Assembly (NCBI RefSeq): GCF_003026285.1 | Contig: NZ_PYOD01000023.1 | Span: forward strand, 1-64,000 | DNA: 64,000 nucleotides | Direction: 5' to 3' | Origin: Photobacterium profundum | Lineage (GTDB): Bacteria; Pseudomonadota; Gammaproteobacteria; Enterobacterales; Vibrionaceae | Shown: piece after piece, positions 42,192 through 52,025 of the stretch | Layout: every line of letters begins with the position of its first letter | Numbering within the stretch: position 1 is the stretch's first letter | Translations under genes and position numbers: made by a program | Notes under the pieces: generated by a model | Database searches by the model: none | What the model was told of the DNA's origin: nothing | Seen by the model: only the letters and a program-made list of their open reading frames with translations

Positions 42192-44135
42192 ATGAGACAA
42201 AAGCGAACCCAGATCCGCGATCACCGGGCTGAGTCGGTACTATTTTATCGCCGTGCTCTTGTCTCATTCGCTGGCATCATCGCACTGATAGGCGTATTGC
42301 TCACTAATCTGTACTATATTCAGATCAGTGGGCATGATGACTATCAAACACGCTCCAATGATAACCGCATAAAAGTTGTTCCTGTTGCACCTAATCGTGG
42401 TCTTATTTACGATCGTAACGGTGTATTACTTGCAGAAAATCAACCAGTCTATGCACTTGAGATATCAACCGATAAAGTTGAAGATCTCAACGACACCTTT
42501 GCACGCCTCAAAACTCTAATGAGCGTAACTGACGAAAATATTGAGCGTTTCAAAAAAGAGCGCCGTCGCACTCGTCGCTTTAAGTCAGTCCCGATTCTTG
42601 ACCAATTAACTGAAAATCAAGTTGCCCTATTCTCAGTTAATCAACACAAATTCCCTGGTGTTGAGGTAAAAGCCTACCTGAAACGCCATTACCCTTATGG
42701 TGATGCGTTAACGCATGTCTTAGGTTATGTAGCTAAAATCAATGACCGCGATATCCAAAAGCTTGAGCGTGATGAAAAAATCAATAACTACAAAGCCACG
42801 CGAGATATTGGTAAATTAGGCATTGAGCGTTACTACGAAGATTTACTTCACGGCACATCTGGCTATCAAGAAGTAGAAGTAAACAGTCGCGGGCGTATTA
42901 TCCGCACCTTGAAATACGTCCCCCCCATTCCAGGGCAAGATATCAAATTGAATATTGATATCGAACTACAACTTTTTGTCAAAGAACAGCTCACTGTTCG
43001 TACACAAGATCCCGATACAGGCGAAGAGTTCATCACGTTCAAACGAGGCTCTATTGTCGTCATGGATCCGCGCGACTCAGCAGTTATCGCTATGGTATCG
43101 AGCCCAAGTTACGACCCTAATTTATTTGTTCATGGTATCTCGACTAAAAATTATCAGGCGCTACTCAACAATAAAGATCGCCCATTAGTAAACCGCGTCA
43201 CTCTTGGTATTTATCCGCCAGCATCGACCGTTAAACCATTAATTGCCGTAGCAGCATTAACGGAAGGCGTCGTTACTACACGTACAACTCGAAATGATCC
43301 CGGATGGTGGAAAATACCGAATTCAAACAGCCGACCATTCCGTGACTGGTTACGCTGGGGGCATGGCAAGGTCAACATTCATAAAGCCATTGAAGAATCT
43401 GTTGATACTTTTTTCTATCAAATAGCTTACGACCTAGGTATCGATCGTTTATCTAGCTGGATGACGAAATTTGGTTACGGTGAATACACCGGCATTGATA
43501 TACATGAAGAAAGTAAAGCTAACATGCCAACTCGAGAGTGGAAACAAGCGCGTTTCCGCCAACCTTGGTATCAAGGCGATACGATCCCTGTCGGTATCGG
43601 TCAAGGTTATTGGACAGCAACACCTTTACAAATAGCCAAAGCAACGACCGTTTTAGTTAACCAAGGTATTGTACGCCCGCCGCATTTATTGAAAAGTATC
43701 ATCGATGATAATACAGAAACACCCGCGGCCTTTGATGAATACGCCCCAATCACTGGTGTAACAGATCAAAACTGGGAAATAGCCAAAGATGGTATGTATC
43801 GTGTTTTATACGGTGTACGAGGCACTGCAAGACGTGCCTTCTATGGAGCTCAATATAAAGCAGGCGGCAAATCAGGTTCTGCTCAGGTATTTGGGTTAGC
43901 AAAAGACCAGAAATACAATGCCGCAGAACTTGAAGAGCATCTTCGCGATCACGCTCTATTTACAGCGTTCGCCCCGTATGACAAACCTGAAGTTGTTGTT
44001 GCTATGGTATTAGAAAATGCAGGTGGTGGATCGTCAAACGGTGGACCCGTTGCACGTAAAATATTTGATCATGTTTTACTCAAGCCAGCTGCACCTAACA
44101 GTAAAAATAACCCGCAAACCGAGGCGGCACAATGA
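42192..44135 (+). CDS. mrdA: Penicillin-binding protein 2 (MrdA)
   Basis: 647 residues from the ATG at 42192; GTG at 42186 directly after the rlmH stop is an alternative. One N-terminal TM (about 25-47), PBP dimerisation domain, transpeptidase domain. Active-site Ser is in PPASTVKPL (SxxK), followed by SVD (SxN position) and GGKSGSAQVFG (KSG triad). This is the elongation transpeptidase partnered with RodA. It overlaps mrdB by 4 bp (ATGA). Confidence 0.97.
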   Translation: MRQKRTQIRDHRAESVLFYRRALVSFAGIIALIGVLLTNLYYIQISGHDDYQTRSNDNRIKVVPVAPNRGLIYDRNGVLLAENQPVYALEISTDKVEDLNDTFARLKTLMSVTDENIERFKKERRRTRRFKSVPILDQLTENQVALFSVNQHKFPGVEVKAYLKRHYPYGDALTHVLGYVAKINDRDIQKLERDEKINNYKATRDIGKLGIERYYEDLLHGTSGYQEVEVNSRGRIIRTLKYVPPIPGQDIKLNIDIELQLFVKEQLTVRTQDPDTGEEFITFKRGSIVVMDPRDSAVIAMVSSPSYDPNLFVHGISTKNYQALLNNKDRPLVNRVTLGIYPPASTVKPLIAVAALTEGVVTTRTTRNDPGWWKIPNSNSRPFRDWLRWGHGKVNIHKAIEESVDTFFYQIAYDLGIDRLSSWMTKFGYGEYTGIDIHEESKANMPTREWKQARFRQPWYQGDTIPVGIGQGYWTATPLQIAKATTVLVNQGIVRPPHLLKSIIDDNTETPAAFDEYAPITGVTDQNWEIAKDGMYRVLYGVRGTARRAFYGAQYKAGGKSGSAQVFGLAKDQKYNAAELEEHLRDHALFTAFAPYDKPEVVVAMVLENAGGGSSNGGPVARKIFDHVLLKPAAPNSKNNPQTEAAQ

Positions 44136-45253
44136 GTATTATGGCTACAACCGGTAATAAGCGAACTCTAAGTGATCGCTTACATCTTGACCTCCCTTTA
44201 TTGTTAGGCATTTTAGCCTTAATGGGGTTTGGACTATTAGTGATGTACAGTGCCAGTGGTCAAAGCTTACCGATGATGGAGCGTCAAGCCGCTCGTATGT
44301 GTTTAGCGCTGGGTGTAATGTTTATACTTGCTCAAATTGCTCCCCGTCATTATGAAACCTGGGCTCCATATTTATTTGGCGTTGGCTTAATACTCTTGCT
44401 CGGAGTACTGTTCTTTGGTGAAGCATCAAAAGGGGCTCAGCGTTGGTTAAATCTAGGTTTTATTCGCTTTCAACCCTCAGAATTAATAAAACTAGCTGTA
44501 CCGTTAATGGTCGCACGCTTCATTAGTAGCAAGCCATTACCACCCACTTTTACTAATATAGTTATTGCTTTAGTATTAGTTTTTGTTCCAACCATTTTAA
44601 TTGCCAAGCAACCCGATCTTGGCACTTCCATTCTAATCGCCGCGTCAGGAATTTTCGTGCTATTTTTATCGGGCATGAGTTGGCGTATTATTTTTGCGGC
44701 AGGCGCACTGCTCGGGGCATTCATCCCTGTTTTGTGGTTCTTTTTAATGCGCGATTACCAACGTACGCGTGTATTAACCCTTTTTAATCCAGAATCAGAT
44801 CCTCTCGGGGCTGGTTATCACATCATCCAATCAAAAATTGCGATTGGGTCTGGTGGTTTAATGGGAAAAGGATGGCTGCAAGGTACGCAGTCACAACTAG
44901 AATTTTTACCAGAGCGCCACACCGATTTTATTTTTGCCGTTATCGCAGAAGAATGGGGATTAATCGGGGTAGCTTGTCTACTATCGATATACTTATTCAT
45001 TATTGCCCGAGGGCTTATGCTTGCAAGTCGAGCTCAAACAGCCTTTGGACGCATGATGGCTGGTAGTATTGTCTTAAGTTTCTTTGTTTATGTCTTTGTA
45101 AACATTGGCATGGTAAGCGGTATTTTACCCGTTGTAGGCGTTCCACTTCCACTGATCAGCTATGGTGGCACCTCAATGGTCACTCTGATGGCTGGTTTTG
45201 GCATTCTTATGTCTATTCATACTCATAGAAAAATGTTGTCAAAGGCGACCTAA
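44132..45253 (+). CDS. mrdB: Rod-shape glycosyltransferase RodA (MrdB)
   Basis: 373 residues with about ten TM helices. SEDS-family peptidoglycan polymerase. Signature segments: QRWLNLGFIRFQPSELIKLA, AKQPDLGTSILI (with the catalytic-loop Asp), LPERHTDFIFAVIAEEWG and PLPLISYGGTSM. It polymerises glycan in complex with PBP2, encoded just upstream with a 4-bp overlap. rlpA starts on the base after its stop. Confidence 0.97.
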   Translation: MSIMATTGNKRTLSDRLHLDLPLLLGILALMGFGLLVMYSASGQSLPMMERQAARMCLALGVMFILAQIAPRHYETWAPYLFGVGLILLLGVLFFGEASKGAQRWLNLGFIRFQPSELIKLAVPLMVARFISSKPLPPTFTNIVIALVLVFVPTILIAKQPDLGTSILIAASGIFVLFLSGMSWRIIFAAGALLGAFIPVLWFFLMRDYQRTRVLTLFNPESDPLGAGYHIIQSKIAIGSGGLMGKGWLQGTQSQLEFLPERHTDFIFAVIAEEWGLIGVACLLSIYLFIIARGLMLASRAQTAFGRMMAGSIVLSFFVYVFVNIGMVSGILPVVGVPLPLISYGGTSMVTLMAGFGILMSIHTHRKMLSKAT

Positions 45254-46159
45254 ATGCGTTCATTATTATTCATATTTCTCTTAATCCTTGCCGGATGTAG
45301 CTCAACGCCAGAAACAAAAGAACAAACCACAACAGAACAAGAGCAAAAGACAGAGCAAGAAAAGCCCAATACACCGACAGCAATAGTCGCTACACCTGAA
45401 AACAATGATCCAAATGCCGGTCGTTATCACTTAGAAAATGATAAAGCCCCCGATGATGCATTGATTTTAGATCATATAGAAGCTGCCCAGCCTCGCTATG
45501 AATCAAAAAGCTTAGCCGGCAATAAAGATTACACGTTGCGTGGTAAGCGATACAAAATTGAAAATATCGAAAATGGTTTTACCGAGCAAGGTAACGCTTC
45601 GTGGTACGGTGAAAAATTTCATGGTCATAAAACGTCCAACGGTGAAATTTATGACATGTATTCAATGACGGCTGCCCACAAAACCTTACCACTACCAAGC
45701 TACGTCAAAGTAACCAATACGAATAATGGTCAATCAACGATCGTGCGTGTGAATGATCGCGGCCCCTTTCATGATGGTCGCATTATTGATCTAAGCATGG
45801 CTGCAGCCTCTAAACTGGGCGTTATCAAAACAGGCACAGCGCCAGTAAAAATTGAGTTAATCAACGTCGTTAAACCTGATTCTGTTGATGAATGGCAATC
45901 TGCCAACCCAAACTACTACTTTGTTCAATTAGCCGCTGTAACCAATGAAGAAAAAGCAAAAGCCGTCGCCACTGAGTTAGAACAGAAATTTTCAACCAAA
46001 GTCGATCTTAAAAAAGCGGAATCAGCACAAGTTTACCGCATTCGCTTAGGTCCTTATATTGATCGTGATGAAGCGTTGAAACTAAGAGAAAAAGCGAGAG
46101 CTGGCCAATACCCACAAGCTTTTATCATTACAACGCAAAGAGAGTTGGAACAAAAGTAG
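45254..46159 (+). CDS. rlpA: Septal-ring lytic transglycosylase RlpA
   Basis: 301 residues. Lipobox LAGCSS (Cys near 15). A Glu/Gln/Thr-rich linker follows (about 18-65). The double-psi beta-barrel domain (about 110-205) has GNASWYGEKFHGHKTSNGE and VRVNDRGPFHDGRIIDLS, with the catalytic Glu and Asp regions. The C-terminal SPOR domain (about 215-298, YYFVQLAAVTNEEKA) binds denuded glycan at division sites. Translated directly after rodA with no gap. Confidence 0.95.
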   Translation: MRSLLFIFLLILAGCSSTPETKEQTTTEQEQKTEQEKPNTPTAIVATPENNDPNAGRYHLENDKAPDDALILDHIEAAQPRYESKSLAGNKDYTLRGKRYKIENIENGFTEQGNASWYGEKFHGHKTSNGEIYDMYSMTAAHKTLPLPSYVKVTNTNNGQSTIVRVNDRGPFHDGRIIDLSMAAASKLGVIKTGTAPVKIELINVVKPDSVDEWQSANPNYYFVQLAAVTNEEKAKAVATELEQKFSTKVDLKKAESAQVYRIRLGPYIDRDEALKLREKARAGQYPQAFIITTQRELEQK

Positions 46160-46193
46160 CTTTCAGTAATCCAATAAAATTCACCCTCTCCAA

Positions 46194-46214
46194 GCCCATC
46201 AAGTGTTGATGGGC
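46194..46214 (+). other. Hairpin after rlpA
   Basis: GCCCATCAA (46194-46202), loop GTG, TTGATGGGC (46206-46214): a perfect 9-bp stem with no T-run, 35 bp after the rlpA stop. Possibly a transcript-stabilising or Rho-dependent end. Confidence 0.5.
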
Positions 46215-46320
46215 CACTATGTCAAGATTATGGAATATTAGCTTTTAGCACTGATTCATAAATTTCAATCTGATATAGTGTGGATAGTTTTTAGCACTGT
46301 CATATTAAGTTACAATAATC

Positions 46321-47496
46321 ATGAAGAAATCTGCTGCAACTTTTCAAACTATCATCGCTTCAGCGCTGATATTAGCTTCCGCTTCTGCCGCTGCTATACC
46401 TACAGTTGTCCCTGAGGCACCTCAAATTGCAGCTAAAGCCTATATTTTAATGGACTATAATTCTGGCAAAATCATTGCTGAAAATAATTCAGATGAAAGA
46501 TTACACCCTGCAAGTTTAACCAAAATGCTGACCAGCTATGTTATTGGTCAAGAAATCAAGAGTGGCAATATATCGCTTGATGACAAAGTATCGGTTAGCA
46601 ACAATGCGTGGGCTAAAAATTTCCCTGGCTCATCTAAAATGTTTTTGGAACCTGGTAAGTTAGTTACAGTTCAAGAACTTAACAAAGGCATTATCATCCA
46701 ATCAGGTAATGATGCTTGTACTGCGATGGCTGAACATATTGCGGGTTCAACCGATTCTTTTGTTGAGCTAATGAATGCTTGGGCAAAACGTATCGGAATG
46801 GAAAGCAGTCATTTTGTTAATGTACACGGTTTAGATAATGACGATCATTTCTCTACTGCACATGACATGGCAACACTTGCACAAGCTGTTATTCGTGACG
46901 TACCTGACGAATATGCTATTTATAAAGAAAAATCATTTACGTATAACGGCATCACTCAATATAACCGTAATGGTCTGTTGTGGGATAAAAGCCTGAATGT
47001 CGATGGCATGAAAACAGGCCATACTGATCAAGCAGGATACAGCTTAGTTGCATCTGCCTATGAAGGGGAAATGCGTCTAATCAGTGTTGTTATGGGCACA
47101 AAGAGCGCGAATGCACGTAAAGCAGAAAGTAAAAAATTACTTAACTATGGTTTCCGCTTCTTTGAAACAGTGACCCCACATAAAGCAAATGAAACATTTG
47201 TAACTGAAAAAGTATGGATGGGTGACATCGACCAGGTGAATCTTGGTGTTACTGAAGATACTTTTGTTACCCTGCCGCGTGGCCAAACTAAAGATTTAAA
47301 AGCAAGCTTTGTTCTAGAAAAAGAACTAAAAGCCCCTATCGCTAAAGGCGATATTGTTGGCAAGCTATTTTACCGCGTCGGCGATCAAGATATCGCTGAA
47401 TATCCACTTGTTGCATTGAATGATGTTAATGAAGGCGGAATGTTTAGCCGCTTGATTGATTACGTCATGATGTTGATCCAAAGCTGGCTAAACTAA
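46321..47496 (+). CDS. dacA: D-alanyl-D-alanine carboxypeptidase (PBP5/6 type)
   Basis: 391 residues. Signal peptide (about 1-26, SASAAA). Peptidase S11 domain with SLTK active site (HPASLTKMLTS), SGN triad (IQSGNDACTAMAEH) and KTG (DGMKTGHTDQAGYSL). A C-terminal beta domain is followed by an amphipathic membrane anchor (FSRLIDYVMMLIQSWLN). It trims the terminal D-Ala of pentapeptides, controlling cross-linking and shape. It has its own upstream gap and terminator. Confidence 0.96.
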   Translation: MKKSAATFQTIIASALILASASAAAIPTVVPEAPQIAAKAYILMDYNSGKIIAENNSDERLHPASLTKMLTSYVIGQEIKSGNISLDDKVSVSNNAWAKNFPGSSKMFLEPGKLVTVQELNKGIIIQSGNDACTAMAEHIAGSTDSFVELMNAWAKRIGMESSHFVNVHGLDNDDHFSTAHDMATLAQAVIRDVPDEYAIYKEKSFTYNGITQYNRNGLLWDKSLNVDGMKTGHTDQAGYSLVASAYEGEMRLISVVMGTKSANARKAESKKLLNYGFRFFETVTPHKANETFVTEKVWMGDIDQVNLGVTEDTFVTLPRGQTKDLKASFVLEKELKAPIAKGDIVGKLFYRVGDQDIAEYPLVALNDVNEGGMFSRLIDYVMMLIQSWLN

Positions 47497-47519
47497 TTAT
47501 AAAACCGATAGATATCAAC

Positions 47520-47544
47520 AAAGGCGACCACTAAGGTCGCCTTT
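47520..47544 (+). terminator. dacA terminator
   Basis: AAAGGCGACC (47520-47529), loop ACTAA, GGTCGCCTTT (47535-47544), followed by TTTCTTT. Confidence 0.92.
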
Positions 47545-47684
47545 TTCTTTACAGCTAACCTAATCACACCTTTTCAATACGCTTGTTTTCCAGCTACTGA
47601 CACATTAATATGCAGCCTTATACCAATTAGATCATGCTGACTAATCTGGGTATTACAGTTAAACAAGAACGCTGGAGTTCAAGC

Positions 47685-47960
47685 ATGTCGCAACAAGAAC
47701 AACCTAAATTGAAAGATCTGTTAGAGTTCCCTTGTACATTTGCATACAAGGTGATGGGTTACAATAAACCTGAGCTGCCAGATCTGGTTGTAGAAGTTAT
47801 TCAACGTCACGCACCAGGTGATTACACACCAACCGTTAAACCAAGTGGTAAAGGTACCTATAGCGCAGTATCAGTTACAATCACAGCCACATCTATCGAG
47901 CAGGTAGAAACGCTTTATAAAGAGCTCGGTGACATTGAGATTGTTCGTCTCGTTCTTTAA
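47685..47960 (+). CDS. ybeD: YbeD family protein (DUF493)
   Basis: 91 residues from the ATG at 47685, with GGAG 7 nt upstream; a longer reading frame upstream is not conserved. Strong match to YbeD: LLEFPCTFAYKVMGYNKPEL, VIQRHAPGDYTPTVKPSGKG and a C-terminal LGDIEIVRLVL. Small alpha/beta fold resembling an ACT-like regulatory domain; function unknown. It stands between dacA and lipB, as in E. coli. Confidence 0.95.
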   Translation: MSQQEQPKLKDLLEFPCTFAYKVMGYNKPELPDLVVEVIQRHAPGDYTPTVKPSGKGTYSAVSVTITATSIEQVETLYKELGDIEIVRLVL

Positions 47961-48114
47961 TCCGTCACGATTAATGAACGATTAAACGAATACCCCTACA
48001 AATTGGCAGCTGATAATTCAGTTGCCAAGCTTTATAATATGCTCAAAGCTCACCAAACATGGTGTGTTATGCTGAATTCATCAGGCTTTGCCTGGCTATC
48101 ATAAGGGTGATAAA

Positions 48115-48759
48115 TTGCAAAATAGTCTTATTATTCGCAACCTTGGCCGCCAAGATTATGAGCCAACCTTGCAAGCCATGCATGAATTTACAGACCAACG
48201 TACACCTGAAACAACGGATGAAGTGTGGCTGGTTGAACACAACCCAGTTTTTACACAAGGACAAGCAGGTAAAACAGAGCATTTATTAAATACCGGTGAT
48301 ATTCCCGTTATTCAAAGCGACCGTGGTGGACAAGTGACTTTTCACGGTCCGGGTCAGCTTGTTGCTTATGTACTGATTGATCTAAGACGCAATAAATTAG
48401 GTGTGCGTGATTTGGTTACGCATATCGAGAATACAGTTATTAATACTCTGTCCCAGTTTGGGGTTGAGTCCAATGCCCGCCCAGATGCGCCTGGTGTCTA
48501 TGTCAATAATAAAAAGATATGTTCACTGGGGTTACGTATTAGGCGTGGTTGCTCTTTTCACGGTTTGGCACTCAATATAAATATGGACCTAACGCCATTT
48601 TTACGTATTAACCCATGCGGTTATGCAGGAATGGAAATGACTCAACTAGCCTTATTGAGTGGTCCATCAGAACTAAATAAAGTTCAGCCTGTACTTGTGG
48701 AAGAGTTAACAAAGCTGCTCGCTTACCAGAGCATTGAGTGGATAACGGAAAGCAATTAA
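48115..48759 (+). CDS. lipB: Octanoyltransferase LipB
   Basis: 214 residues from a TTG start at 48115, with AAGGG 7 nt upstream; E. coli lipB also uses TTG. Seen: WLVEHNPVFTQGQAGK, DRGGQVTFHGPGQLVAY (substrate pocket), GVYVNNKKICSLGLRIRRG with the catalytic Lys and HGLALNINMDL, and NPCGYAGMEMTQ with the catalytic Cys. It transfers octanoyl from ACP to lipoyl domains. lipA follows after 2 bp. Confidence 0.96.
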   Translation: MQNSLIIRNLGRQDYEPTLQAMHEFTDQRTPETTDEVWLVEHNPVFTQGQAGKTEHLLNTGDIPVIQSDRGGQVTFHGPGQLVAYVLIDLRRNKLGVRDLVTHIENTVINTLSQFGVESNARPDAPGVYVNNKKICSLGLRIRRGCSFHGLALNINMDLTPFLRINPCGYAGMEMTQLALLSGPSELNKVQPVLVEELTKLLAYQSIEWITESN

Positions 48760-48761
48760 TA

Positions 48762-49730
48762 ATGAGCAAACCAATTAAGATCGAACAAGGTATCAAATAC
48801 CGTGATGCCGACAAAATGGCGCTAATTCCTGTACGCAATGTTGCAGAAGAGGCACCTAAAGAAGTATTACGAAAGCCAGCTTGGATGAAGATTAAACTTC
48901 CATCTGACAGCAAACGTATTCAAGAAATCAAATCAGCACTGCGTAAGAATAAGCTTCACTCGGTTTGTGAAGAAGCATCTTGCCCTAACCTTGCTGAGTG
49001 CTTTAACCACGGTACTGCTACCTTCATGATTTTAGGTGCGATTTGTACTCGTCGTTGCCCGTTCTGTGATGTTGCTCATGGTCGTCCCCTACCGCCAAAT
49101 GCAGAAGAGCCAAGTCATTTAGCTCAAACAATCGCAGACATGAAGCTGAAATACGTTGTTATCACCTCGGTTGACCGTGATGACCTACGTGATGGTGGCG
49201 CTCAACATTTTGTTGATTGTATCCGTGAAATTCGCGAGAAAAGCCCAGAAATCCATATCGAAACATTAGTACCCGACTTTCGCGGTCGTATGGATCGTGC
49301 GCTGGATATTCTTCAAGGAACTCCACCTAATGTGTTCAATCACAACCTTGAAACAGCACCTCGTTTGTACCGTAAGGCTCGCCCTGGCGCGAACTACCAG
49401 TGGTCACTTGATCTGCTGAAAAAATTCAAAGAGATCCATCCTGAAGTGCCGACTAAGTCTGGTGTTATGATGGGACTTGGTGAAACAAAAGAAGAAATCA
49501 TTCAAGTATTGAAAGATCTTCGCGCACATGGTGTAACAATGCTAACGCTCGGTCAGTACTTAGCACCTAGTCGTCACCATTTACCTGTTGAACGTTATGT
49601 ACCACCAGCGGAATTTGATGAACTAAAAGAGATCGCACTTGAATTAGGTTTCACACATGCTGCATGTGGTCCTTTTGTTCGCTCATCTTATCATGCTGAT
49701 CTTCAGGCTCAGGGTCTTGAAATTAAGTAA
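48762..49730 (+). CDS. lipA: Lipoyl synthase LipA
   Basis: 322 residues from the ATG at 48762. Radical-SAM enzyme that inserts two sulfurs into octanoyl domains. Auxiliary cluster motif: CEEASCPNLAEC (Cx4Cx5C). Radical-SAM motif: CTRRCPFCDV (CxxxCxxC). The C-terminal region GPFVRSSYHAD carries the conserved Ser that ligates the auxiliary cluster. It follows lipB directly; the ybeF gene found between lipB and lipA in E. coli is absent. Confidence 0.98.
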   Translation: MSKPIKIEQGIKYRDADKMALIPVRNVAEEAPKEVLRKPAWMKIKLPSDSKRIQEIKSALRKNKLHSVCEEASCPNLAECFNHGTATFMILGAICTRRCPFCDVAHGRPLPPNAEEPSHLAQTIADMKLKYVVITSVDRDDLRDGGAQHFVDCIREIREKSPEIHIETLVPDFRGRMDRALDILQGTPPNVFNHNLETAPRLYRKARPGANYQWSLDLLKKFKEIHPEVPTKSGVMMGLGETKEEIIQVLKDLRAHGVTMLTLGQYLAPSRHHLPVERYVPPAEFDELKEIALELGFTHAACGPFVRSSYHADLQAQGLEIK

Positions 49731-49763
49731 TACACTTCAAGAACGACATTAAGCCTAGCGCCT

Positions 49764-49802
49764 AAAAAAAACCGCTTAAGCACATGCTAAAGCGGTTTTT
49801 TT
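49764..49802. terminator. Terminator between lipA and bamC
   Basis: AAAAAACCGCTT pairs with AAGCGGTTTTTT, with inner partial pairing. T-runs on both strands, so it can serve the convergent lipA and bamC genes. Confidence 0.9.
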
Positions 49803-49821
49803 ATATCCCACAACGTTTGTA

Positions 49822-50850
49822 CTACTGGTTATTTGCACGCTCAATGGCTAAAGCAAATACAGGAGCAATCGTATTTAACGCTTCTTCAGTAATTGGCTTA
49901 CCATTTGAATCCGTCACGTTAATTGACGTACGGTTACCTAAATCACCAAGCTGCAATTTATAAGTACTATCATCCAACATAATTGGTTTAGCACCAAGCT
50001 CTGTCCAGAATGCATCATCAGGCGAGCGGAATTTCACCTCAACCACACCTTGAGACCGATTACGACCTTCAACAGTAAACCCAAGATCTTCCACCAACGA
50101 TGGCAGGCGTTCCCAGAATACATCATAAGCTGCACGTGCAATAATTACAGGTAACCCACTACGGTCTTTACCCATTGAGATTGGAATTTGTTTAACCAAC
50201 TCTTGTGCTCGTAAACGTGCTTCATCACGTACTTGTTGATCGTACTTTGCAGTCACTAAATTCAACATCGCAATACTATAACGCTCTTTATTAACGACAG
50301 AGACTGGTTTTTCAACACCATCTTCGCGCCAATCAATCAAAGAGACTTTAAAGCTATAACGGTTAGGCTCAGATGATTTCTCAATCAAATAACGGCTACC
50401 AATTTCAGTATCTTCATCTTCATGGGTCCAGCTTACCCAATCAGTTTCAATTGAGTTTGCAGTCTGATTACGAATACCCACATTTTGATCTGCAATAATG
50501 CCTTGAATAAGTAACCAAACCTTAGACAGTTCTTCTGCTTTGGGGAGTAACAAAGCCACACCATCGGCATCTTTCACTGAACGAGCACCAGGAATTAACT
50601 CTAATACCTGTTGTGGAGGACGAATATCAACCCCTGAACCAATTTCACCCTGATATATTTTATTTTGGATCGCATAATCATCAGTGCTAAATGGTTCAGC
50701 ACCTGCAGGTAATGTCCAGCTTTCTAATGGCTTACTCTCAAGATAAGTAAAGTCTTGATTCGCTTGACGACGGCGATCAGCACTACCCGAACAAGCAGCC
50801 AAACTGGCAACCATAACAGTCGTTAATACAAGCCTGTAATTACAATTCAT
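49822..50850 (-). CDS. bamC: Outer-membrane assembly lipoprotein BamC
   Basis: 342 residues. Lipobox SLAACSG (Cys near 20), then the flexible N-terminal segment that lies on BamD (RRQANQDFTYLESKP), then two helix-grip domains (about 95-210 and 225-340). It is an accessory subunit of the BAM outer-membrane protein insertase. Located 31 bp downstream of dapA on the same strand, the standard dapA-bamC pair. Confidence 0.93.
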   Translation of the reverse strand: MNCNYRLVLTTVMVASLAACSGSADRRRQANQDFTYLESKPLESWTLPAGAEPFSTDDYAIQNKIYQGEIGSGVDIRPPQQVLELIPGARSVKDADGVALLLPKAEELSKVWLLIQGIIADQNVGIRNQTANSIETDWVSWTHEDEDTEIGSRYLIEKSSEPNRYSFKVSLIDWREDGVEKPVSVVNKERYSIAMLNLVTAKYDQQVRDEARLRAQELVKQIPISMGKDRSGLPVIIARAAYDVFWERLPSLVEDLGFTVEGRNRSQGVVEVKFRSPDDAFWTELGAKPIMLDDSTYKLQLGDLGNRTSINVTDSNGKPITEEALNTIAPVFALAIERANNQ

Positions 50851-50881
50851 CTAGCTTTTAAGCTCCTACGCTTTTTGCAAA

Positions 50882-51763
50882 TCACAGCAATACATTGGCA
50901 TCTTTCAAAGCCTGAAGAACAACTGGATGTGCTGATTCACTTAATTCAGTTAACGGTAAACGTAAATAACCATGCTCAATCAACCCTAATTGATGAGCTG
51001 CCCATTTAACCGGAATTGGATTTGATTCAACAAAAAGGCCTTTGTGCAACGGCATTAAGCGCGCATTAATCTCTTGCGCTGCTTCAAATTGGCCACTTAA
51101 TGCCAATTTAAACATTGTTGCCATATCCGCTGCTGCAATATTCGCAGTTACAGAAATAACACCATGGCCGCCTAGAGCAACAAAATCAAGACCTGTTACA
51201 TCATCACCGCTTAGTTGGATGAAGTCTTCACCACAAAGTTCCCTTGTTTTTTTAACTCGGGATAAATCACCTGTCGCATCTTTAATTCCAACAATACTTT
51301 CGAATTTAGCAAGACGAGCAACCGTTTCAGGTAATAGGTCCACCGCTGTACGACCAGGTACATTATAGAGAATTTGCGGTAAATCGGTGGCTTCTGCGAT
51401 GGCTTTATAATGCTGATATAAACCTTCTTGCGTCGGTTTATTGTAATACGGTGTGACGGTTAAACAGCCCGCAACACCTGTACCGGAAAATAGTTTACTA
51501 AAAGTGATGGCTTCATGCGTTGCATTCGCTCCTGTGCCTGCAAGTACTTGAACGCGACCTTTGGCATATTCTAATGTTTTTAAAACAACTTTCACATGCT
51601 CATCAACGGTCAGAGTTGCCGACTCGCCAGAAGTGCCTACAGCAACAATTGCATCAGTCCCTGCTGCAATATGATATTCAACCAAGTTAGCGAGGCTTGC
51701 GTAATCTACTTCTCCAGCCTCATCTAATGGTGTTATTAGCGCTACCATGCTTCCTGAAAACAT
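50882..51763 (-). CDS. dapA: 4-hydroxy-tetrahydrodipicolinate synthase DapA
   Basis: 293 residues from the second ATG (51763), because GGGGAG lies 6 nt before it but touches the first ATG (51769). TIM-barrel lyase condensing pyruvate with aspartate semialdehyde, committing to lysine and diaminopimelate. Seen: VGTSGESATL (Thr pair), QILYNVPGRT (catalytic Tyr) and IVGIKDATGDLSR (Schiff-base Lys). Divergent from gcvR. I looked for a lysine riboswitch in the shared gap and see no support. Confidence 0.97.
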   Translation of the reverse strand: MFSGSMVALITPLDEAGEVDYASLANLVEYHIAAGTDAIVAVGTSGESATLTVDEHVKVVLKTLEYAKGRVQVLAGTGANATHEAITFSKLFSGTGVAGCLTVTPYYNKPTQEGLYQHYKAIAEATDLPQILYNVPGRTAVDLLPETVARLAKFESIVGIKDATGDLSRVKKTRELCGEDFIQLSGDDVTGLDFVALGGHGVISVTANIAAADMATMFKLALSGQFEAAQEINARLMPLHKGLFVESNPIPVKWAAHQLGLIEHGYLRLPLTELSESAHPVVLQALKDANVLL

Positions 51764-52025
51764 GTCCATCTCCCCTTTTTAGTTAAGACTTCATGGTACT
51801 TTTGAGTGACTATAAACTCAAGCACGATAGTGGGTAAAATAGTGAACAATGACACTGTCTTATGAAATAAGGCAAATTAACTCTTAGATAAAAAGGCCTT
51901 TATTAGGTAGAACACTAACCTTGCCGCAAACATCACTCATTTAATGGTTCTGTGAATTACGATTAATCCCACCTTCGTTCCTGTGATACCATAAAAATGA
52001 TGATAACAACACGATGTGTATAAAT

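Noticed and set aside
51764..52025. Lysine riboswitch upstream of dapA
   Set aside because: The gap is shared with gcvR and shows no multi-helix aptamer or terminator. Only a short GGC/GCC pairing is visible.
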